Assembly: GCA_947488215.1 (NCBI GenBank)
Contig: CANLBD010000003.1
Coordinates: 1 to 41,595 of the forward strand
Source of the DNA: Myxococcales bacterium
GTDB lineage: Bacteria > Myxococcota_A > Bradymonadia > UBA7976 > UBA1532
Direction of reading: 5' to 3'
DNA: 41,595 bases
Part shown: positions 7,388 through 15,574 of the stretch, piece after piece
Layout: each line of letters starts with the position of its first letter
Numbering within the stretch: the first letter of the stretch is position 1
Made by a program: the position numbers and the translations under genes
The notes under the pieces: generated by a model
Database searches by the model: none
Seen by the model: the letters and a program-made list of their open reading frames with translations, nothing else
Told to the model about the DNA's origin: nothing

Positions 7388-9633
7388 CGCGGCGCGCACG
7401 CAGGCACCCGGGCGTCCCCGCAGACAGCCCCCGGTCGCGCGGGGACGAAGCTGCGGGTGGTGTGGCAGTCTTCGCAGCTCGTCAGGCCGCCGGGGCAGCA
7501 CTGCGCGTGGTTTGGGGTGCGCGCCTTGTTGAAGGTGTCGGTGTGGCAGAACGCGCAGTCATTCGGTAGGCCGCCGAAGACGCGCCCCGGGTGGCACTCG
7601 CGGCACTCGACGAACCGGTGCGCGCCCGAGAGGCGAAAGCCGGTCTCATTGTGCAAGAAGCGCGCGGGCAGGAACGCCTCTTGGCCGTGGCAGTCATGAC
7701 ATGACGGCCCGAGGCTGCCAAAGTGCGGGTCGCGGTGGCAGCTCGCGCACTCCGGCCCTGTCCCCGCGAGTTGCTTGCGACGGTCGGGGCCGTGGCAGGT
7801 CTCACAGGGCACGCGGTCGTGCGCGCCCTCGAGTCGAAACGGCCCGAAGTCGTGGTTCTGGGCGGCGTTCCCGCGCCAGTCCTCGGTCGAGTGGCACTGC
7901 GCGCACTCGGGGCCACGTCGGCCGCCGTGCGCGTCCACATGACAGTCGCCGCAGTTCGTCGGCAGGCGGTACTCGTTGTCGATGTGGCACTTGTCGCACT
8001 GCACGTCGACGTGCTTGCCGAACAACGGCCATTGCGTCTGGCGAGCGTGGTCGAACGTCTCGACGCGATTCCACCCCTTGGGCTGGTGGCACTCGTCGCA
8101 AGGCCGGCTGAACTGCCCGACGTGAAAGTTCTGGTGGCAGTTGGCGCAGGCCGTGTCGATGGGCTTGTAGTGGCCGCCCTTGTGACACCCGACGCACTCG
8201 ACCTGCGCGTGGCGCCCGGCGAGGTCGAAGCGGGCGCGGGTGTGGTCGAACTCGGGGCGAATCTTGAAGTGGTCGAAGCCCTTGTGGCACGCATCGCAGG
8301 TCGTGTCCCCGAACTGCGGCCCGTGCACGTTCGCGTGGCATGACGCGCAGACGGGCTGGGTGTCATCGTCCGTCTCCGTGCCGTTCGGATGACACCGAAA
8401 GCAGGGCTGCTCGGCGTGCCGCGCGACGAGCGGAAAGCCCGTAACGCCGTGGTCAAAGCGTGTCTGCGACCATCCCTCGGGCGAGTGACACCCCTCGCAG
8501 GGCGCGCCCTTGAACGTGTCGCCGTGGGGGCTCTCCTGCGCGTGGCAGCTCGCGCAGTCCGTATCGACCGGCTTGTAGCGCCCCTGCGGGTGGCACGACC
8601 CACACTCGACCCGCTTATGACGCCCCTGCAGCGGGAAGCGGCTCATCGTGTTGTGGTTGAACTTGGAGCGGTCCTCGAACGATGTCTCCGTGTGGCAGCG
8701 ACCGCATGAGGTCGCGCCGAATTGACCGCGATGGTTGTCCTTGTGGCAGCTCGCGCACTCGCTCGAGCGCGGCCGCCAAGACTGCCAGTCATGGCAGCCA
8801 TCGCAGGTCTGCATGGCGTGCTTGCCGCGCAGAGGCCAGCCGACCTTGCTCGCGTGGTCGAAGCCGCTGACGCGCTCGAAGCCGGTCGAGACGTGACAGT
8901 CCGCGCAGCGCAGGCCCTTGAAGACCCCCGCGGGGTGCGGGTCACTGTGGCAGGTCTCACAGCCGTTGACCTCGATGGGGGCGAACCGCTTGAGGTCCGC
9001 GTGGCACTTCTCGCAGGCCACGGCCTCGTGCTTACCGGTCCGTGGGTAGCGCGTGTCCTTTTCGTGGTCGAAGCGTGGGTTGGGCAGTCGCTTGCGCCAG
9101 TCCGTCGTGACGTGACACCGATCGCACTCGTCGAGGGGCACGCGCCCCATCGGGCGCCCGTGGTAGTCCTCGTGACACGACTTACACTGCGGGCTGGTGC
9201 CCAGATAGCTGTCTCGTCCCGTCTCGGGGCGCTGTCCTTTGTGACAGTCACGACAGGCGGGGCCGATGTGTCCACCCTCGAGCGGCCAGCCGGTCTGCGC
9301 GTGGTCAAAGGTCCGCTTGTCGAGCGGCACGATGGAGCGGTCCCGTCCCAAGTGCTCGTGGTGACACGTATTGCAGGCCACCTGCGCGGCGACACGACCA
9401 TGGTAACCCTTGCCCTGCGAGATCCGCTGTCCGATGTCACGGTGACATCCGACGCACTTCTCGACGGGCACGCCGCTGAAGGCGACGTGGCACTGCTCAC
9501 AGCTCGCGGGGTTATCGAGGTGGGCGTGGGGCGCCGAGAGCGGCGGGGCGTCCGCCCATGCGGCCGACGGCCAGGACAGTGTCGCCCAGAATACGAGCAT
9601 CAGCGCGCAGAGCGCGTGCACGACGCGCCCCAC
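7384..9633 (-). CDS. 30-haem c-type cytochrome
   Basis: Counting by eye, this 749-residue protein has 30 CXXCH motifs (first CEQCH, last CEDCH), about one per 25 residues, so nearly every residue is within reach of a haem. A Sec signal peptide (cleavage near AWA-DAPP) sends it to the periplasm. The chain is built from repeated modules of the form F-[DN]-H...[FW]-x-L-x-G-[KR]-H...C-x-x-C-H, about eight of them, in which the two extra His residues are probable distal haem ligands. No catalytic domain is visible, so it should act as a conductive wire. GTG at 9633 lies three bases after the upstream stop; its own stop overlaps the porin start. It needs a cytochrome c maturation system, not in this window. 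Confidence 0.93.
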   Translation of the reverse strand: MGRVVHALCALMLVFWATLSWPSAAWADAPPLSAPHAHLDNPASCEQCHVAFSGVPVEKCVGCHRDIGQRISQGKGYHGRVAAQVACNTCHHEHLGRDRSIVPLDKRTFDHAQTGWPLEGGHIGPACRDCHKGQRPETGRDSYLGTSPQCKSCHEDYHGRPMGRVPLDECDRCHVTTDWRKRLPNPRFDHEKDTRYPRTGKHEAVACEKCHADLKRFAPIEVNGCETCHSDPHPAGVFKGLRCADCHVSTGFERVSGFDHASKVGWPLRGKHAMQTCDGCHDWQSWRPRSSECASCHKDNHRGQFGATSCGRCHTETSFEDRSKFNHNTMSRFPLQGRHKRVECGSCHPQGRYKPVDTDCASCHAQESPHGDTFKGAPCEGCHSPEGWSQTRFDHGVTGFPLVARHAEQPCFRCHPNGTETDDDTQPVCASCHANVHGPQFGDTTCDACHKGFDHFKIRPEFDHTRARFDLAGRHAQVECVGCHKGGHYKPIDTACANCHQNFHVGQFSRPCDECHQPKGWNRVETFDHARQTQWPLFGKHVDVQCDKCHIDNEYRLPTNCGDCHVDAHGGRRGPECAQCHSTEDWRGNAAQNHDFGPFRLEGAHDRVPCETCHGPDRRKQLAGTGPECASCHRDPHFGSLGPSCHDCHGQEAFLPARFLHNETGFRLSGAHRFVECRECHPGRVFGGLPNDCAFCHTDTFNKARTPNHAQCCPGGLTSCEDCHTTRSFVPARPGAVCGDARVPACAPR

Positions 9634-9636
9634 GCC

Positions 9637-11673
9637 TCAGTTCCCGACCGCGTAAGCGAGCGCGACGACGATGTGCAGGAGCAGCGCCCCGAACATCACG
9701 TTGCTCGCGACCACATGCACGACACGGTAGCGTTTGAGGAGCCGACCGAGGAAGGCGTGCCGACGGATCGAACGCTCCATCTTGAAGCGCTCCCGCATGA
9801 GCGCGAGCGCCTCTTTTGCCTTGCCCGCGCGAACGCCGCCCCGCTCGAGGTCGGCTCGAAGCGCCTCGATGCGCCGCCGCAATGCCTGGTCTTCACCCGC
9901 GATGCCGAGCAGCCCCTGCACGAGTGACTCTCGGTCCTCGCCGTTGTCCGCCGCGGCCGCGGCGCTCTCGGCGGCCACTAAGTCAGCGACGCGCGTCATC
10001 ATCGTCATGCCGGCGCGCGGGCTGTCGAAGAGCCCCTCGAGCTCGCGGTCGAGCTCGCCGAGCCGGAGCTCCAGCTCGCGCAGCTCGAGCTGCGCCCCTG
10101 CGCCGCTGCGCGGCACCAAGTAGAGCACGTACCGCCCCACAACGCCGGTCAGCAGCGCCACGGACATGGTCACGAACGCCGTGACGGAGAAGAGGCCGTT
10201 GAAGAGAAATGTGGTGTGAAAGAGCCCCCAGAGCCCACCGAGCGCACCCAGCCAGACGTGGCTCTCCATCCAGACCTGCACGCTGCCGAAGCGCGGCGCG
10301 TAGGCCTTGCCGAAGCGGTAGAGCTGCGTCGCGAGCAAGAACCCCGCGCCACCCCAGCCCAGCGCGTGGCTGAACCAGTCGCCTGCGCGGAAGGGCGCGA
10401 CCGGGTTCAGACCCTCTGCCGTGACACCCCACGCATGCAGCCACGTGCCGAACGTGAAGGCGGGCCAGAAGAGCCGACCGAAGCACTCGAACGACAAGAA
10501 AAGGGCGTTCAGCGCGAAGAGAGTGACCCAGAAGCGCCGCCAGCCGAGCGGCGCGCCGGGCGCCACCGCGGCCGCAGCGCCAGCGCCCGCGCGGTGAACC
10601 GCGAACTGGGGCCAAGCATCGAAGAGGCGGGCCCCATCGACCTGAAACAGCGCCCCCGTCGGGCATGCGGTGATGCACGCTTGGTCGGCGTAGCCGGAGC
10701 AGTTATCGCACTTTTGCGCGATGTTCTTGCCCTTCGCGTCCGCCGCGCGGCCAGGGAAGTACCGCGCCATATCAAGGTCCGCGATGGCGTGCATGCGAAT
10801 CGCGCCGAAGCTGCACCCGCGCGCACACGCCGTGCACCCAATGCAGTCATGCGAGATCACGATCTCTTGCGTGTCCGGGTGCCGCGACAAGTGGCCGAAC
10901 TTGCACTTGTCCAGACACTCCGGCACGCCGCAATTGTGGCAGTTCGCCGGGACCTCGGTCAGGCCGTACTTGACCTCTGTCGCGCCGAGGCGATCGGTGC
11001 CGTGCCGGTCTCGGCAGGCGTCGTAGCACCCATCGCACTCGATGCAGATGTCCATGCGCTTGATCTTCACGCGCCCGGCGAACGTGAGGCGTTGCTCCAC
11101 GAAGAAGCGCGCGATCTCTCGCTGAAAGCCCTGGTCGAAGCGCGACGCCTGCCGCTCCGTGACCGCGCGCACAGCGTCGCTGAACGCATCACGCACGGCG
11201 TCGCTCTTCTTGAGCACATAGTTCAGGTCGGCGTAGGCGATCCGCAGCGCCGTCACCGGCACCATCGCCGTCAGGCGAACCCTGCGCGTGCGGTCGTCTG
11301 CGAAGAGCTTCTGCACGTAGACCTCACCGGGCGTGAGGTAGTTGACCGTCTCAAGGCCGCGCTCGGCATCGCGCTCGGCGCTGACATGGCCCGCGAGGAC
11401 CACAAACACAAGCGAGGCGTCGTCGGGCGCGGGCGCGGCGTCGAGCAGCGTGGCCCCCCGCTCGACTTCGACGCGCGTGACGCGCTCCGCGAGCCGCGAC
11501 GCCAAGGCAGCGTCGAGCGAGGCAAACAGCGGCGTCGCGCGCAGGCTCTCACCGGTGAGCGGCGCAGCCTCAGCGTCCGCTTTGCCCTTCTTGCGGGGCG
11601 GCGCCTTTTTGACTCGGGCGACGCCGTCGGGCGGGGCGGCGCCGTCGACGGGGCGCGGCTCCTGCGCGCTCAC
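9637..11673 (-). CDS. cNMP-like domain / four-cluster ferredoxin / membrane cytochrome b-like fusion
   Basis: I start at GTG 11673, whose GTGA overlaps the upstream stop, giving 678 residues. Order: a disordered basic Pro/Ala N-terminus; a cyclic-nucleotide-binding-like beta roll (about 40-150) whose phosphate cassette is atypical (PGEVYVQK, no R-[ST]-A); a DmsB/NrfC-like ferredoxin region (about 200-335) with 16 Cys in four groups (CIECDGCYDAC, CHNCGVPECLDKC, CIGCTACARGC, CDNC..CITAC), enough for four [4Fe-4S] clusters; then about five membrane helices with His residues (SHALG, ESHVWLG, FHTTFLFNG), a charged coiled coil (about 545-640) and a final helix (VHVVASN...LLHIVVALAY). The helices resemble b-type cytochromes or ferric-reductase cores. 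It is the likely inner-membrane electron entry to the cytochrome. Confidence 0.8.
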   Translation of the reverse strand: MSAQEPRPVDGAAPPDGVARVKKAPPRKKGKADAEAAPLTGESLRATPLFASLDAALASRLAERVTRVEVERGATLLDAAPAPDDASLVFVVLAGHVSAERDAERGLETVNYLTPGEVYVQKLFADDRTRRVRLTAMVPVTALRIAYADLNYVLKKSDAVRDAFSDAVRAVTERQASRFDQGFQREIARFFVEQRLTFAGRVKIKRMDICIECDGCYDACRDRHGTDRLGATEVKYGLTEVPANCHNCGVPECLDKCKFGHLSRHPDTQEIVISHDCIGCTACARGCSFGAIRMHAIADLDMARYFPGRAADAKGKNIAQKCDNCSGYADQACITACPTGALFQVDGARLFDAWPQFAVHRAGAGAAAAVAPGAPLGWRRFWVTLFALNALFLSFECFGRLFWPAFTFGTWLHAWGVTAEGLNPVAPFRAGDWFSHALGWGGAGFLLATQLYRFGKAYAPRFGSVQVWMESHVWLGALGGLWGLFHTTFLFNGLFSVTAFVTMSVALLTGVVGRYVLYLVPRSGAGAQLELRELELRLGELDRELEGLFDSPRAGMTMMTRVADLVAAESAAAAADNGEDRESLVQGLLGIAGEDQALRRRIEALRADLERGGVRAGKAKEALALMRERFKMERSIRRHAFLGRLLKRYRVVHVVASNVMFGALLLHIVVALAYAVGN

Positions 11674-13301
11674 GGCATGAACGCACCGCCGAAGAGGTCC
11701 TGACCGCAAGTGCCATACTCAGGCACGGGCTGACCGGGCAGCGCGAACTGCACGCAGACCGTGCCCGGCTGGCACGGGATGATGTCGGGCGCGAACGGGT
11801 TGCTCAGGTCCTTCAGGCATCGGCAGGCGCCCTTCATCGTGAACATCGTGAAGACGTTCGGATCACACGGGCTGCCCGGCAGACAGACGCCCGCGCCGCC
11901 GCCACCGATGTCGCAGCTGCCGTCCGTATAGAAGCACTGCGCCGTCTCTTCGTTACACGCCAGCGTCGCCTCGTCCCCACAGGCGGCGTCGTCCGCGCAC
12001 CCGGGCGCACACAGGCCGGTCGCGGGATCGCACTGCGCGCCTGCTTGACAGTCAACGCCACCGCACGGGTTAGGCTCGCAGGTGAACGTGGCCTGGTTGC
12101 ACGCGTTTCGGGGCGGGCAGTCGGCGGTCTGCAAGCACTCGACGCAGGCTTGGTTCACGCAGAACTGCCGATTCTCGGGGCAGTCGAGGTCAGACGCGCA
12201 CATGCCACCGACGGGGCCATCGACGCAGCGATACTCGGCCGAGCAGCGCTGGCTGGGGTTCGCACACGGCGCGCCGGGACCGCACTCGCCGCAGGTGCCG
12301 GGCGCGTCCCCCTGCCCCGGCACGCACACGGGCGTCGCGCCGCCACAGGTCCCGCCACAGCGGTCGCACAGGCCGCCGGGGGGCTTGCACAGGCCGCCCT
12401 GGCAGGTCAGGCCGTCCGCGCACGCGCCGCCGCCGGGGGCGCAGCTCGCAAAGCAGAAACGCCCGCCGGACAGGTCGCCGCAGGTCAGGCCCGCGGCGCA
12501 GTCGGCGTCCGTGGAGCAGGCGCCGCAATGCGACCGCGGCGCGACGCACGCCGTCGTGGTCGGGTCGCAGACCTCGCCCGCGGGGCACCCCGTAGCGAAG
12601 CAGCCGCACCGGAAGCTCGCCGGCAAGCAGACGTTCAGGTTGGGCACGCAGCGGAAGCCGCTTGGGCAGTCGGCGTCCATGCCACACGCGGGCGTGCAGA
12701 AGGCGCCCTCGTTCCCGACGGGCGTGCAGACCGCGCCAGCGCCCAGCGCAGCGCAGTCGCTGTCCTGAGCGCAGGGCGCGCACGCGGCGCCCTCGGCGGG
12801 CGGGGCGGCGTCGGCGGGCGAGGCGGCGTCGCTGCTCGGCGGGCCGGCATCGGCGACGGGGATCGTGGCGTCCGACACGGGCGGGCTGCTGTCCGCGGGG
12901 TTGATGCACCCGCGGCTGCACTCACCGGCGCAGCACTGAAAGTCCGCGCCGAGCCCAGCGCAGTCGTCCGAGGTCGAGCAACGCACGCTGCCCGTGACGC
13001 AGCTCCCGGCGTTCGGGCCCGACTCCAGGCACTCCGCGCCCGCTGTGCACTCGAGCGCGACGCCGTCGATCTGGTGCGCGCACTCCTTGGGGCTGCAGGT
13101 GTTGCGACCGGCGAGGCAGGTGCGCCCCGACCCCGGGCAATCGTTGAGCGTGCGGCACGCCAAGGCCTTGCACGTGCTCTCTGAGCACACAGAGCCCCGC
13201 TCGCAGTCGGCGTCGACCTTACAGCCCGACGACGTCTTGTCCTCGCCACACGCCGCCATCACCCAGAGGACGGCGCACATCACCCAGAGCCGCATGACCA
13301 T
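11670..13301 (-). CDS. Cys-rich lipoprotein, first gene of the cytochrome operon
   Basis: A 543-residue secreted protein with a lipobox at the N-terminus (WVMAAC) and Gly after the lipidated Cys, so probably outer-membrane anchored. The mature part carries dozens of Cys in short motifs such as DADCxxGxxC and CxxxxDCP, the 'Dickkopf-like/EGF-like' arrangement frequent in myxobacterial surface proteins, with a Pro/Ala/Asp-rich linker near residues 135-175. There are no CXXCH haem motifs. ATG at 13301 has GGGA about nine bases upstream. Its GTGA stop-start overlap with the Fe-S fusion places it in the same operon, so it may be a surface component of the electron conduit; that role is inferred only from context. 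Confidence 0.8.
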   Translation of the reverse strand: MVMRLWVMCAVLWVMAACGEDKTSSGCKVDADCERGSVCSESTCKALACRTLNDCPGSGRTCLAGRNTCSPKECAHQIDGVALECTAGAECLESGPNAGSCVTGSVRCSTSDDCAGLGADFQCCAGECSRGCINPADSSPPVSDATIPVADAGPPSSDAASPADAAPPAEGAACAPCAQDSDCAALGAGAVCTPVGNEGAFCTPACGMDADCPSGFRCVPNLNVCLPASFRCGCFATGCPAGEVCDPTTTACVAPRSHCGACSTDADCAAGLTCGDLSGGRFCFASCAPGGGACADGLTCQGGLCKPPGGLCDRCGGTCGGATPVCVPGQGDAPGTCGECGPGAPCANPSQRCSAEYRCVDGPVGGMCASDLDCPENRQFCVNQACVECLQTADCPPRNACNQATFTCEPNPCGGVDCQAGAQCDPATGLCAPGCADDAACGDEATLACNEETAQCFYTDGSCDIGGGGAGVCLPGSPCDPNVFTMFTMKGACRCLKDLSNPFAPDIIPCQPGTVCVQFALPGQPVPEYGTCGQDLFGGAFMP

Positions 13302-13330
13302 GCTGATCCCGATCTGTTCTAAAGCGACGC

Positions 13331-13360
13331 ACTATAACGGACACGCCCGCTGCTGAGCAA
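13331..13360 (-). promoter_or_regulatory. Predicted promoter of the lipoprotein-cytochrome operon
   Basis: On the minus strand TTGCTC (13360-13355), an 18-bp spacer and TATAGT (13336-13331) form a sigma70-like promoter, with transcription starting about 20 bases before the lipoprotein ATG. It lies back to back with the predicted promoter of the HTH-REC gene, so that regulator could control both. Confidence 0.45.
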
Positions 13361-13373
13361 TCACGCGGACCGT

Positions 13374-13402
13374 TTGACGTCTAACGACCGCTCGTCTAGC
13401 GT
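13374..13402 (+). promoter_or_regulatory. Predicted promoter of the HTH-REC regulator
   Basis: TTGACG (13374-13379), a 17-bp spacer and TAGCGT (13397-13402). The -35 matches consensus at five of six positions. Start of transcription would be near 13409, leaving about 30 bases of leader with GGTAGG as a possible ribosome-binding site. Confidence 0.4.
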
Positions 13403-13440
13403 CCCGGCCACTGAAATTCTTGGTAGGATGAGTCCCTTAT

Positions 13441-14031
13441 ATGGGCGACAAGTTACCAGACGTCTTCTCCACCCACTCGGCAGCGCGATTCTGCCGAGTC
13501 ACGCCGATGACGATCATCCGCTGGGTGGAAGAAGGCCGAATCAAAGCGTACAAGACCCCCGGCGGGCACCGCCGCATCATGCGGGGCGACCTTGAAGACT
13601 TTTGTCGCCGCGCGGGGATCCCGTTCCAGTGGGCAGAGCGCGTAGACACCGATGGCACACGGCGCCTGCTGATCATCGACGACGACAAGGCCGTCGTCGA
13701 CGCGATCCTCGACGCGGTCATCGACGAGGGCGCGGGCGACTCCGGTCAGTGGGAGGTCGAACACACGGACAACGCGTTCGACGCGGGCCGCCTCGTCTCG
13801 ACCTTTCGACCCGACATGGTCTTCATCGACACGCAGCTCCCTGGGGCGCACGCCGGGCGCATGGCGACCGCGATACGCAATGATCCGGCGACGTCCCGCG
13901 CGCGCGTCGTCGCTGTGACGCCCGAGGGCGCGCCGCGACCGGTCGAGTTCGACGACGTGCTGATTCACCCCATCGCGAAGCGCGCGGTGCAGCGCATCAC
14001 GGGGCCGCTCCCGCTCGTCAAGCCGACTTAA
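13441..14031 (+). CDS. Excisionase/MerR-like HTH fused to response-regulator receiver domain
   Basis: A 196-residue transcriptional regulator. Residues about 8-60 form a winged HTH of the excisionase/MerR kind (TPMTIIRWVEEGRIKAYKTPGGHRRI), with the usual turn and wing. Residues about 73-190 are a receiver domain: the acidic pair (LLIIDDDKAV), the phospho-acceptor Asp in VFIDTQLPGA and the switch Thr in VVAVTPEG are present, but the Lys normally found before Pro on the last strand appears as His (LIHPI). The DNA-binding part precedes the receiver, opposite to most response regulators. No kinase is adjacent; the nearest is at 21.8 kb. It is divergent from the cytochrome operon and its stop overlaps the convergent patatin gene by 14 bases. 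Confidence 0.85.
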   Translation: MGDKLPDVFSTHSAARFCRVTPMTIIRWVEEGRIKAYKTPGGHRRIMRGDLEDFCRRAGIPFQWAERVDTDGTRRLLIIDDDKAVVDAILDAVIDEGAGDSGQWEVEHTDNAFDAGRLVSTFRPDMVFIDTQLPGAHAGRMATAIRNDPATSRARVVAVTPEGAPRPVEFDDVLIHPIAKRAVQRITGPLPLVKPT

Positions 14032-15496
14032 TGCGCGGCGGCCCGGCGTCGCCCCAAGCGCCGTCGAGCCCGCGCAGGGGCTGCTGCAGAGCCCGCAGGA
14101 GCGCGCGGTCCCCCTCCATCTCGCGGTAGCCCGCGCGGAGCGCTTGGTCGACCTTGCGCGCGTCGGGCACGACATCGAGCGGGCTGAGGACATGGACAAA
14201 TGTCTTCGTCAGACCCGCGTACGGCGCGTTGCTCGCGACCTGTGGCCGCACGAGCCGCTGGATCGGGTGCATGAGCACGTTCCGGGTCAACTGGGGCGCG
14301 AAGCAGTCCATCGCCAAGACGAACGCGTTGCGCGTGCCGATGTCGCCGCGCTGCACGTGCTCCCAAGCGATGCGCGACGGCACGTTGTTCACAAGCCCAC
14401 CGTCGATCAGGCGAGCCACCCCATGGCGCGCGAAGAGGCGGTCCATCAGGCTGTGCATGTGAGGATCATCCCGCAGGATGTCGTAGTGGATGAGCCCCGG
14501 GACGGCCGTCGAGAAGCCCACAGCGTCGACGACGTCGAACTGGCGCGTCAGGTCGTCGCCGCCGAGTACGATCTCCTTGAGGACCGTCGGCCGGGCGACC
14601 AGCTCGGTGAGCGCGCTCGCGACCCCGCCGATTGTGCGTCGCAGCGCGCTCCAGGTGGGCCCTGAATCTCCCACGACGGCGTCGGCCAGATGCTCGTAAT
14701 AGGACATGTCGCGGGTCAGGCCTGCGCTGTTGAGCCCCGCGACGACGACGCGGAAAGGGATCGGCAGCTCGCCGATTTGCAGCGTGCGCGGCTCGGTCGG
14801 GTGCTGGAAGAGGTGCGCGATCGTCTTGCGCAGATAGAGCCGCAGCGTAGCAGGTACGCCATAACGATTACGCACCGCGGGCAACATGAACACGCTGCGC
14901 CAGTCTGTGCGGTCCGCGAGCGAGAGCAGCGGGTCGAGCGCGAGGTCTTTGTGACGCGCGCGGAACAGGCCCAGCAGCGAACCGATCGAGGTGCCGACGA
15001 TCATGGACGGCGACCAGCCGACCTCGTGCAACAGCTTGAAGGCGCCGCCGTACACATAGCCGGAGCCGCCGCCACCGCCCGCGACGACGATCAGCGCCTT
15101 GTGGCAGACCTCGGCGTCGAGGTGCGCGGCCGTGAGCCGCCCCTGATAGAGCGTGAGCGCCGCGGCGCGCGCCTTCTCGGCCAAGTCGACCAAGAACGGC
15201 ACTGCCGAGGCGACCTCATCGTGCTCGATGCCCGCGGAAGCGTCGAGCACCCAAGGGCCAAGGCTCTCGACAACGCGGTCACGCAGACCGTCGAACGCGC
15301 CCCCCAAGTCGACCTCGCCATCCGGGAGCGGGACGACCTCGACGCGGGCCAGCGAGAGGACATAGCGCAGCGCGTTCAGTGCGCTCGGGCTCAGCCAGCC
15401 TGGGCGCTCCGTCGCGGCTCGGACAACGGCGACTTCGATCTGGTCCAGCGGACGAATCCGCTCGAAACGGCGCTTCAGCTTCGGGCTCGATGACAT
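14018..15496 (-). CDS. Patatin-like phospholipase
   Basis: A 492-residue lipid acyl hydrolase of the patatin family, which uses a Ser-Asp dyad to release fatty acids from phospholipids. From about residue 140 the glycine-rich oxyanion loop (VVAGGGGGSGYVYGG) is followed by the nucleophile elbow GTSIG and, much later, the catalytic Asp in LIDGGLVNNVPS. The N-terminal 130 residues are charged and unrecognised. I use ATG 15496 rather than the track's start at 15805, which would run through parA and has no recognisable extra domain; GGTGGGGG lies upstream of it. No signal peptide, so cytoplasmic or a secreted effector by another route. Its gene ends inside the end of the HTH-REC gene. Confidence 0.85.
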   Translation of the reverse strand: MSSSPKLKRRFERIRPLDQIEVAVVRAATERPGWLSPSALNALRYVLSLARVEVVPLPDGEVDLGGAFDGLRDRVVESLGPWVLDASAGIEHDEVASAVPFLVDLAEKARAAALTLYQGRLTAAHLDAEVCHKALIVVAGGGGGSGYVYGGAFKLLHEVGWSPSMIVGTSIGSLLGLFRARHKDLALDPLLSLADRTDWRSVFMLPAVRNRYGVPATLRLYLRKTIAHLFQHPTEPRTLQIGELPIPFRVVVAGLNSAGLTRDMSYYEHLADAVVGDSGPTWSALRRTIGGVASALTELVARPTVLKEIVLGGDDLTRQFDVVDAVGFSTAVPGLIHYDILRDDPHMHSLMDRLFARHGVARLIDGGLVNNVPSRIAWEHVQRGDIGTRNAFVLAMDCFAPQLTRNVLMHPIQRLVRPQVASNAPYAGLTKTFVHVLSPLDVVPDARKVDQALRAGYREMEGDRALLRALQQPLRGLDGAWGDAGPPRIKSA

Positions 15497-15536
15497 GCGC
15501 CCCCACCATGCCACACTCCGCGCAGCAGGGTCGCCA

Positions 15537-15566
15537 TTGACGCACGCGCGCCGCGCGTGGTAGCGC
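15537..15566 (+). promoter_or_regulatory. Predicted promoter of the parA operon
   Basis: TTGACG (15537-15542), an 18-bp spacer and TAGCGC (15561-15566), close in sequence to the HTH-REC promoter candidate. The start point would fall at about 15573, only a base or two before the parA ATG, implying a nearly leaderless mRNA. The -10 is weak. Confidence 0.3.
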
Positions 15567-15574
15567 CCGAGGCG

